64,000 nucleotides of DNA from Marinobacterium sp. Its GTDB lineage: Bacteria > Pseudomonadota > Gammaproteobacteria > Pseudomonadales > Balneatricaceae. The stretch lies in the NCBI GenBank assembly GCA_025800125.1, contig JAOXSF010000038.1, forward strand, positions 38,048 through 102,047, in the 5' to 3' direction. The translations under genes and the position numbers were made by a program. Below are positions 57,684 to 64,000 of this stretch, in pieces. The notes under the pieces are model-generated. The model did not search any database. It was not told the DNA's origin and saw only the letters and a program-made list of their open reading frames with translations. How positions within the stretch are numbered: the stretch's first letter is position 1; each line of letters begins with the position of its first letter.

Positions 57684-60600
57684 TTAATCATCGTCCCTTA
57701 GTGATGACCGCAGCCCGGCCTGCTGCAGCTGGGCCTGGCGGTTGATTTCGTCAATAACTTTCTGTGCCAGTGCCCGTTCATCCATGCCGGGCGCAGCGTG
57801 AATATGTATGGCTTCAATGTGGATGCTGGGCGCGGTGGTGGTTGCTGCAGGTCGTGCTGCCTGCAACGGTGGGCGGGTGTCCAGTTTGAGCGGTTGCAGC
57901 GGGCTGCCGGGTTGCTGAGCGGCCAGAGCTGGGTTCGCCAGTGCCAGGGCCGCCCCGGCCGTTACTGGTGCCAGTGCCTGTTTCAGTGGGGCCAGTAGTG
58001 TCTGCACCGGTTGCAGTAACTGCTGCATCAGCTGGATTGGGGCGGGTATAGCACCTGGTTGTGCTGATGGGCTGTCATGAAATAGTTGTGTCCGGAGGCT
58101 GTCCGGCAGGCTGTTTACCAGTGCGTTACCAACATTAGCCAGGGTTGGTATCACTGGTGCCAGTAGCTGCTGTATCGGGGCAGGTAGACCGAGTTCAGAA
58201 CCGGTCTGTATCAGTTGCTGGGTGACGGTCTGTATCGTCTTCAGCGGGCTGTGCTGTTGCTGCTGCAGGCCTTGTTCCAGCCCGGCCATCACATCAGAGC
58301 CGTGGCTGATAAATACCCGGCTGGGTGACTGTATACCCAGCTTTGACTTAAACCAGCCGCTGATGCTTTGTGCAGCATCCACCACTTTGGTTTTCAGTGC
58401 GCCCAGCTTGCTGGTAATGCCGTTCATCAGGCCATCTATCAGCATACCGCCAAATTCCGCAAACTTGCCCGGCAGGCCGATAACGGCGTTGATTATGTTG
58501 GCAACCATGGTGCCAAAACGTCTACCGGCATTGGTTGCGCCTTCCAGCTCCTGTGAGGTTTTTTCAAAGGGGCTGAACAGTTTGCTGATCCAGCCCCATA
58601 CTTTGGCCAGTGCGCCAGTCAGTAACTCCCAGAGTCCGATCACCGGACTTAATACTTTGGCCAGTAGATCAAACAGCGGGCCGAAGGCTTCGCGCAATGG
58701 CATCAGGCCCTCTGTCAGCCCTGCCCAGAAGCCGCTGAAAAAGGCTTTGATCGGTTGCCAGTATTTGATCAGTGCTATACCTGCAACTGCAATGGCGGTG
58801 ATGATCAGGCCGATGGGGTTTAGTAGTAGTGCACGGCCTACAAATAAAATGATCTGACCAACCAGTTGCAGTGCGCCACCCAGTGCTTTTATGCCGCTAA
58901 CGGCACCGCCTTTAAGTATGTTACCGATACCTCGCAGTGAAGCTTTGAATAGCCGTATCGATTCAAACCACAGGTTGGAGGGGCGCATGTAGTTTGTGAA
59001 GGCTTTACCGCGATTACGTAAGCGCGTTTCTGTCGCTACAAAATGTGTAACGAGGCCGTCCAGTGTTTGTGTAGAGGTGGTTTTGGTGTTTTGCCAGAAG
59101 GCATCAAGGTGTTGTTGTGTACGTGTAACGCCTTGACTAAAACGACCGGGTAATTGCTGGAGGCGCTCCCATTGTTGCGCTACGCCCTCTTTCAGCTGCT
59201 GTTTGCCATTCCGATAGCGTTTGGTCGCACTGGTAAAGGTATGTGTCGTACGGTCTGGCAGACTTTGGGCATACTCTATCGGGTTGTGTTGTTGCCAGAA
59301 CGCTATGGCTCGATTTTTTAACGAAGGTTTCGACTCAGGAAACCGCGCTTTGTACTGTGCGACAGGATCGCTGCTTTGCCAGCTGGTTTGAATAGACAAC
59401 GCTGAGGCGGTTGATAACTGACGAAGTTTGCCTAGTGTGTCGGTGGCGGCAGCACCGATAGCGGGTAATGACTGTTTGGCCATGTTCATGGCGACGCTGC
59501 CAAAGCTACCGGTGGTTATACTGAGTGCTGTCAGTGTCCAGCGCAGTACCGCAAAGGGCCCCAGTAGCGCACTGACGGCCAGCGCCAGCGCACCGAAGCC
59601 CAGCAGCAAGGCGGTGACGGTGCCAGCGGTCAGCATGATAAAGCGGGTCAGTTCGCGGTTTTCATCAACCCAGGTGCCGAACTTTTCTGATGTTTCGCCC
59701 AGCCAGTTGATCAGATCCTTCAGTTCTGGCTCGATCACTTCGGTCAGTTTGACCAGGCTGTTTGTTGCGGTGCCTGAGGCGGCATCCCAGACATTAGTCA
59801 GCGTTGTTAACTGGGCATTTACACGTTGCTGCAGGCTGGCCTGACGTTCCATTTTGATCAGGGTTTCGTCGTAACCGGCCTGGCCTTTGCTGATCATCAA
59901 CTGCAGTACTTGCAGGGTTTCGGCATCATCGCCGTAGATGTCCTGCAGTATGCCGATGCGGGTTTCGGTGGTGAGCCGTTGCAGTTTGGTCAGCTCTGTA
60001 AACATCTGGTTAAGGCCGCCAAATTCACCTTTGCCGTCGGTAAAGTCCATATGGATACCGGGCGGGGCAGATTCACGCATAATCTTGTGAATCTTCTGGC
60101 TGTCCATACTCCGTTGCAGCACTTTGCGAATGGCGTTGCCTGCCGCTTCGCCATCCATCCCGGCCTGATCGGTCATGGCGACCAGCGGGGCAAACAGTCT
60201 TGCACCTTCCAGCCCCTGTTTTTTAATCAGCGCCATGGCGGGTGTCAGCTTGGTGAAGGCGTTCAGCATACTGTCGGGCACCACGCCCAGTTCACGGGTG
60301 CGCTGAATAATATCCATCAGCCCCATCATATTCACTTCGGTTGTGCCGGTAGAGTCAGCCAGTTTGGCGGTAAACTGGGCGGCTTCATCGAACGGCATTT
60401 TCAGCTGCACTGCAATGTAGGCGGTGGCCTCACCGAGCCCGTCGAGTATGCCTTTTGATGACATGCCCTGTTGTTTCAGGGTGGTCATCATATTCTGGAA
60501 ATCTGCCGTGGTGCCGGGCAGGCGGTTACCCAGTTGTTCCGCCAGTGCGCTGATGGCCTTAAACTCAGCTGGAATGCTGCCATCTTTCAGCATCATTGCG

Positions 60601-61442
60601 GTTTTCAGGCGGGTGATGGCGTTTTCAGCCTGGGCGAAGTTATGCACTGACAGCATTATCCCGGCCCCGGTAGCCGTACCTGCAGCGGTAGACCCGGCCC
60701 CCAGTGCGGCAACCTCTCCCGCCCGCTCCTGAGTGGCCAGAAACTTCTGGTTGGCGCGGGCCATCTTGCGCTGGGTGTGGGCGAGTTTGTCCAGCTTCTT
60801 CTGCTGTTCGTCCAGTACGCGGTTTTCTTTGCGCTGTTCAAGAATCAGCTGGCGGGTTTTATAGCCAAGGTTTTCAGTGCTTATACCGGCTTTTTCAAGA
60901 TATTCACCGTGGCGGGCCATGCTGTTCTGGCTGCGCTGGAGCTTATCATTCAGCCGCTTAATGCTATTGTTGGTGGTATGTATTTGCCCTTTGTACTTTT
61001 TAAGCGTGCTGGCAGATTTTTCCAGTGCTGCCTGACTGTTGCGTAATCTGACCTGAGCTTTCTGTAGCTCTGCGTTGAAGTTTTCGCTCTGGTCTTTACC
61101 TTCGAACATCGCTTTGGTCAGGCGGCGATATTCTTTTTCAGCAACTCGAAGGCTGGCTTTTATATCATCATGGCTTTCCTGGTGCCGGTTCAGTTTTTCA
61201 GTATTTTCACTGAGTGCTTTGTTCTTTTTGATCAGGGCGCGGGTTGTATCGCCAATGGCTGCCCGTGCTTTGTGGTAGCCGCGTACCTTACGTTGCTGTT
61301 CTTCCAGTGACTTCAGTCGTTCACGGCTGGCCTTTAAGGCCTGAGAGGTTTTTTCGCTGGCACCGGTAATTTTGCGCAGTGGGCCAGTGGCTTTGTCGAT
61401 TGTGTCCAGTATCAGCTGAAGTTTCAGATTATTCGTCATCAT
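57684..61442 (-). CDS. T: Tail tape measure protein gpT
   Basis: 1252 residues. N-terminal coiled coils (LRKITGASEKTSQALKASRERLKSLEEQQRKVRG), then the TP901-type tape-measure core with FAQAENAITRLKTAMML, GEATAYIAVQLKMPFDEAAQ and DPAG-like QAGMDGEAAGNAIRK, followed by several hydrophobic stretches (FIMLTAGTVTALLLGFGALALAV; LLNPIGLIITAIAVAGIALI) and a repetitive C-terminus. It sets tail length and helps DNA passage. The start overlaps the end of E' by 14 bp. Confidence 0.95.
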   Translation of the reverse strand: MMTNNLKLQLILDTIDKATGPLRKITGASEKTSQALKASRERLKSLEEQQRKVRGYHKARAAIGDTTRALIKKNKALSENTEKLNRHQESHDDIKASLRVAEKEYRRLTKAMFEGKDQSENFNAELQKAQVRLRNSQAALEKSASTLKKYKGQIHTTNNSIKRLNDKLQRSQNSMARHGEYLEKAGISTENLGYKTRQLILEQRKENRVLDEQQKKLDKLAHTQRKMARANQKFLATQERAGEVAALGAGSTAAGTATGAGIMLSVHNFAQAENAITRLKTAMMLKDGSIPAEFKAISALAEQLGNRLPGTTADFQNMMTTLKQQGMSSKGILDGLGEATAYIAVQLKMPFDEAAQFTAKLADSTGTTEVNMMGLMDIIQRTRELGVVPDSMLNAFTKLTPAMALIKKQGLEGARLFAPLVAMTDQAGMDGEAAGNAIRKVLQRSMDSQKIHKIMRESAPPGIHMDFTDGKGEFGGLNQMFTELTKLQRLTTETRIGILQDIYGDDAETLQVLQLMISKGQAGYDETLIKMERQASLQQRVNAQLTTLTNVWDAASGTATNSLVKLTEVIEPELKDLINWLGETSEKFGTWVDENRELTRFIMLTAGTVTALLLGFGALALAVSALLGPFAVLRWTLTALSITTGSFGSVAMNMAKQSLPAIGAAATDTLGKLRQLSTASALSIQTSWQSSDPVAQYKARFPESKPSLKNRAIAFWQQHNPIEYAQSLPDRTTHTFTSATKRYRNGKQQLKEGVAQQWERLQQLPGRFSQGVTRTQQHLDAFWQNTKTTSTQTLDGLVTHFVATETRLRNRGKAFTNYMRPSNLWFESIRLFKASLRGIGNILKGGAVSGIKALGGALQLVGQIILFVGRALLLNPIGLIITAIAVAGIALIKYWQPIKAFFSGFWAGLTEGLMPLREAFGPLFDLLAKVLSPVIGLWELLTGALAKVWGWISKLFSPFEKTSQELEGATNAGRRFGTMVANIINAVIGLPGKFAEFGGMLIDGLMNGITSKLGALKTKVVDAAQSISGWFKSKLGIQSPSRVFISHGSDVMAGLEQGLQQQQHSPLKTIQTVTQQLIQTGSELGLPAPIQQLLAPVIPTLANVGNALVNSLPDSLRTQLFHDSPSAQPGAIPAPIQLMQQLLQPVQTLLAPLKQALAPVTAGAALALANPALAAQQPGSPLQPLKLDTRPPLQAARPAATTTAPSIHIEAIHIHAAPGMDERALAQKVIDEINRQAQLQQAGLRSSLRDDD

Positions 61443-61551
61443 CTACACCACTGCGCACTCTGGCCTGTTCGCGCCAGTCGGCCAGTTCTTCAACAGACAT
61501 GGAGGCCATAATGTCCGGCCCCCAGTGAAAGATGGTGGCAATATCTGCCAT
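61429..61551 (-). CDS. E': GpE' tail assembly extension (short form)
   Basis: 40 residues from an ATG at 61551: MADIATIFHWGPDIMASMSV then EELADWREQARVRSGVDDDE. This is the P2 E' domain (IFHW and DWREQA are the conserved parts). It is probably made mainly as the C-terminal part of a frameshift product from gene E through the T7 slip site at 61596-61602, because the -1 frame is open from there into E'. It overlaps the start of T. Confidence 0.88.
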   Translation of the reverse strand: MADIATIFHWGPDIMASMSVEELADWREQARVRSGVDDDE

Positions 61552-61559
61552 GGCATCGT

Positions 61560-61859
61560 CTATGCGGGCAGGGAGTCCTTGATGGCTTTGCGCATAAAAA
61601 AACTGGCGGTTTCGGTGGCCAGTTCCATCAGATCGGCTGGGTCCAGTTCACTGATTTCATGTTCAGTCAGTGAAGGCAGGGTGATGCGTGGTAACAGCTT
61701 CTGCAGCGAATTAACGTCCATGGTGATAATTTCACTCAGGTTCAGGCCGCGCAGTTCGCCGCTTTTCGGTTTGCGCAGATTAACCTCTTCAATGCGGGTA
61801 TCGCCGCGTTGCAGTGGGGTATCCAGTTTAACGGTGACCATTTCATTCTGTGGTTTCAT
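61560..61859 (-). CDS. E: Tail assembly chaperone gpE
   Basis: 99 residues from the ATG at 61859 (MKPQNEMVTVKLDTPLQRGD); codons further upstream are not conserved. Conserved parts: VNLRKPKSGELRGLNLSEIITMDVNSLQKLLPRIT and PADLMELATETASFF. A run of seven T on the coding strand (61602 to 61596) read as T-TTT-TTT lets ribosomes slip back one base and continue into E', as in P2 and lambda G/GT. The fused chaperone loads the tape measure. Confidence 0.9.
   Translation of the reverse strand: MKPQNEMVTVKLDTPLQRGDTRIEEVNLRKPKSGELRGLNLSEIITMDVNSLQKLLPRITLPSLTEHEISELDPADLMELATETASFFMRKAIKDSLPA
61596..61602 (-). promoter_or_regulatory. Programmed -1 frameshift site E to E'
   Basis: Coding-strand heptamer TTTTTTT in frame AGT TTT TTT ATG. 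After a -1 slip the frame reads Y-A-Q-S-H-Q-G-L-P-A-R and runs without a stop into MADIATIFHW of E'. Confidence 0.8.
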
Positions 61860-61935
61860 GGGGATTCCTTGGGGTTGGTAGAGGGTAAAAAGCGCTGGCC
61901 TGGAGGCCAGCGAAAGCCCATGGTCAGGACGGGGA

Positions 61936-62445
61936 TCAGATTCCGATTGCCTGGCGGTGTGGTGCGAGGTGATCAACACCATTGACGATTTCAATCATGT
62001 TTTCGACATCAATTTCGATAACGTCGGCACCGTCAATGGTGAGTTTGTAATAGCTAAGGCTGGATTTGACCTTGAATTTGCCGCCTTCACCTTCTTTCGC
62101 GCCGCCCATCTCGATCTCTTTGTGACGGCCTCTGACGACAATTTCAACGGCGGTAACGGTCTCGCTGTTGTCGCGCTGGTATGAGCCAGCAAAGCGCAGC
62201 ATGACGCCGTTATGGGTGGTGACGCCAAACTGTTTCAGGGCGTCTTCCATCAGCCCGCCACACGTCCAGTCCAGTTCCAGTTTCTCCTGGCCCTGGTCGG
62301 CATCGATGGGCGCATTCATACCGCCACCGCGCCACTCTTCCATTTTGCGGGCCAGCTTAGGCAGGGTGACCTCTTCAACTTCACCAACGTAGCTGATGCC
62401 GTCGTTGAAGAGGTTCAGATGTTTCAGTTTGCGGGGCATTCCCAT
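61936..62445 (-). CDS. FII: Major tail tube protein gpFII
   Basis: 169 residues. MPRKLKHLNLFNDGISYVGEVEEVTLPKLARKMEEWRGGGM is the family start; GSYQRDNSETVTAVEIVVRGRHKEIEMG and YYKLTIDGADVIEIDVENMI the typical later parts. It polymerises into the inner tube of the contractile tail. Good GAGGAG site. It lies 57 bp after the sheath gene. Confidence 0.95.
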   Translation of the reverse strand: MGMPRKLKHLNLFNDGISYVGEVEEVTLPKLARKMEEWRGGGMNAPIDADQGQEKLELDWTCGGLMEDALKQFGVTTHNGVMLRFAGSYQRDNSETVTAVEIVVRGRHKEIEMGGAKEGEGGKFKVKSSLSYYKLTIDGADVIEIDVENMIEIVNGVDHLAPHRQAIGI

Positions 62446-62502
62446 TGCGGTGTGCTCCTCTTAATCAGTAGATAATCGGCTAAATCAGTAGACGATCAGC
62501 CG

Positions 62503-63675
62503 TTACAGGGTGACCAGGTTGGAAAATTCAGCCAGGTAGCGGTCGGTAATACGTTGCTTAAACAGCAGGTTTTCTAGCGGTGGCACGGGCGTGTAGTCGT
62601 AATCTATATACAACTTGCCTGCCTTGAGGGTGTTTTCATCGTTAGCGTCCGGGTCATACCAGGCGCTGCCGTCAATGATGTAGCCGTTGCTTTTCAGCGC
62701 GCGGAACTTGGCATTAATGCCTTCGATAATGTCGCGGATCAGCGTGCGGTGCATTGGCTTGTCTATCGCCCACAGGTGGGCTTCGGCAATGGTGTCCGCG
62801 AGGATCTGCGCGGTACGGGTGTAGTTCTCAAATGCAAACAGCGGGTCTGTGCTGCAGGTGCGCGAACCCCAGAGCCGGAAACCGTCTTTGTTAACCAGCG
62901 TGGTAACTTCGTTCGCATTGAGATACCCGGCATCTGTATTCGGGCTTTGCAGATCCCAGTAAACATCTGCAGACATACCGGTAACGCCATTAACCGGGAT
63001 ATTCGAAATGGTTTTATGCCAGCCGATCTCCTCGTCTAATTTCGCGCGCAGACCTAATGCTCGGGCGGTGGCATAGAGCGTGGTTTCTGAATTACTGTCA
63101 GTATCCCAGCCAATAAAGTCCGGCCAGATCACCATCGCTTCACGCTGTCCAAAGTTGTTGCGGTAAAGTACCGCTTCTTCTTTTGTGCTGGCTTCCCAAG
63201 CGGCCAGATAGGCAAAGCCGCGCAGCTGCTGGGCAATGCCGACCAGCTCGGTGGCAACCGGCAAGCTGTCCAGTCCTGGCACACCCAGCACACGGGGTTT
63301 AACGCCGAACTGGGGCTCTGCTGCCAGCAATGCTTTCATGCCGGTGTACTGGCCTGCCGGAGTAACGCCGCCGATCAGGTTTGAGGTGGTTTCTGCAGGG
63401 TCTGCACCTTCCGGCACCCGCACCACCACACAGACTGGCTTGGTCTGGTCGAAAATGGCATCCAGCGCCCGTGCCAGGGTGCCGGTGGTTCCGGCTTTGG
63501 CCAGCGCTTCACGCATATTGGTAATCAGTTTGGGTTTGTCAGCCGGGTAGTAATCCGGGTCTGCATCGTCTGCGGTGGCCACCAGTCCGATCACAGCGGT
63601 GGATACAGTACGAATGGGGCGCAGGCCCTCGTTGATCTCTATGACCCGGACGCCATGATGGTAGTCAGTAGCCAT
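62503..63675 (-). CDS. FI: Tail sheath protein gpFI
   Basis: 390 residues. The sheath family start YHHGVRVIEINEGLRPIRTVSTAVIGLVATADDAD and the C-terminal domain with FRLWGSRTCSTDPLFAFENYTRTAQILADTIAEAHLWAID, then IDYDYTPVPPLENLLFKQRITDRYL, are all intact. It forms the contractile outer sheath around FII. ATG with CAGGAG upstream. Confidence 0.96.
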   Translation of the reverse strand: MATDYHHGVRVIEINEGLRPIRTVSTAVIGLVATADDADPDYYPADKPKLITNMREALAKAGTTGTLARALDAIFDQTKPVCVVVRVPEGADPAETTSNLIGGVTPAGQYTGMKALLAAEPQFGVKPRVLGVPGLDSLPVATELVGIAQQLRGFAYLAAWEASTKEEAVLYRNNFGQREAMVIWPDFIGWDTDSNSETTLYATARALGLRAKLDEEIGWHKTISNIPVNGVTGMSADVYWDLQSPNTDAGYLNANEVTTLVNKDGFRLWGSRTCSTDPLFAFENYTRTAQILADTIAEAHLWAIDKPMHRTLIRDIIEGINAKFRALKSNGYIIDGSAWYDPDANDENTLKAGKLYIDYDYTPVPPLENLLFKQRITDRYLAEFSNLVTL

Positions 63676-63789
63676 GGTTCACTCCTGTTGAAAGTCAATG
63701 GAGTGATCATGCACAGAGGAGTAACAGGAGTGGAGCGCGGGCAAGTGTAGAGCGGGGCTGTACAAGGGGAGGGCCGCCCCATGGGGCGG

Positions 63790-64000
63790 TTATGCAGCAG
63801 GTTTTAATTCTGGTGGCCAATCTGATTGCAGGTAAGTAACGATGGATTGTAACTGTTCAAACCAGTCATCAGGTAACTGGTCGGTTTCATTTAACGCTTG
63901 CAGAGAGTCAATCTGATCATTAGCCGCTTGAGCGGAACCCAGTACAATGCCGGTTAATCGCGCAGCGTCCGAAGCCTTAGCTCGGATTTTCTCGACAACC
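63790..64000 (-). CDS. Tail fibre assembly-like protein (5' end outside window)
   Basis: The C-terminal 69 residues run in from the right edge: VVEKIRAKASDAARLTGIVL then a helical, acidic region (ANDQIDSLQALNETDQLPDD) and the end QSIVTYLQSDWPPELKPAA before the stop at 63790. The ending WPP..P and the place before FI suggest a tail fibre assembly protein or chaperone. A perfect palindrome (ccgccccatggggcgg) follows the stop and may serve as terminator. Confidence 0.55.
   Translation of the reverse strand, partial: VVEKIRAKASDAARLTGIVLGSAQAANDQIDSLQALNETDQLPDDWFEQLQSIVTYLQSDWPPELKPAA

Larger units (their letters stand above)
42039..64000. mobile_element. P2-like prophage (right end outside window)
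   Basis: Integrase, excisionase, repressor, CII-like and Ogr-like regulators, a replication module with DnaB, cargo genes, and P2-type tail genes D, U, T, E/E', FII and FI in the P2 order. Head, lysis and portal genes and the right attachment site must lie beyond 64,000. The replication genes differ from P2 (DnaB-type helicase rather than a gene A protein visible here), so the element is mosaic. Confidence 0.93.

Noticed and set aside
57462..57691. Two overlapping small open frames (57462-57656 and 57491-57691, - strand)
   Set aside because: They are out-of-frame readings of the 5' half of gene U, which is recognisable in the third frame apart from one stop codon.

Overview
The window is gammaproteobacterial chromosome of moderate GC (cca, glpE, apaH, hmp/norR, a ChrR-type ECF sigma system and an RND efflux operon are all typical). 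It looks like a marine or aquatic Oceanospirillales-like bacterium, but the lineage is an inference from gene content only. Bases 1-42,002 are host DNA. From about 42,039 to the right edge lies a P2-like prophage that continues beyond 64,000.

Host part. 1-3,066: pteridine reductase (partial), cca with an unusual repeat-built insertion, glpE, apaH. 3,693-11,434: a phosphodiesterase of the alkaline phosphatase superfamily, then a complete peptide-type ABC importer (binding protein, two permeases, fused double ATPase) and a HAD phosphatase. An internal terminator follows the binding protein. 11,441-13,465: a methyltransferase and a type III polyketide synthase. 13,859-16,955: flavohaemoglobin and divergent NorR, with a sigma-54 promoter and three NorR half-site pairs visible between them. 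16,991-18,738: FKBP isomerase, a small unknown gene, a MipA-family porin-like protein. 18,753-30,598: a light / singlet-oxygen stress regulon (RpoE-ChrR, FeS-type photolyase, glutathione peroxidase, ABC1 kinase, SDRs, Cfa-like methyltransferase, DUF1365, FAD oxidoreductase, DUF3833, NTF2-like). Four promoters in this block share one motif, GATC-N16-CGTA, which ties 12 genes to the ECF factor. 30,784-33,786: unknown genes and an esterase. 33,991-42,002: tripartite RND efflux pump with its own two-component system.

Prophage part. The leftward early operon (47,846 to 42,117) encodes a small possible ribbon-helix-helix protein, CII-like, Ogr-like zinc finger, replication protein, DnaB helicase, unknowns, a CsrA homologue, Xis and integrase. 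The repressor at 48,077 faces the other way and is followed by an AT-rich rightward cargo island (48,584-54,376). The 3' end of the repressor gene is repeated after two successive cargo cassettes, as if the island had grown by recombination at that sequence. Cargo includes a TA-like pair, a BRCT protein, two single-span membrane proteins of similar layout, and a compact all-membrane operon (51,551-54,376) that I do not recognise and regard as the best candidate for an undescribed (perhaps phage-exclusion or defence) system. Further right are a 47-codon hydrophobic peptide gene facing a structured small RNA (type I TA-like), AlpA, yafNO, and the leftward tail genes D, U, T, E/E', FII, FI. Gene U has an in-frame TGA at codon 27, so the prophage may be tail-defective.

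A recurring oddity over the whole window is degenerate tandem repeats with 15-18 bp period, in intergenic DNA, signal peptides and protein tails.
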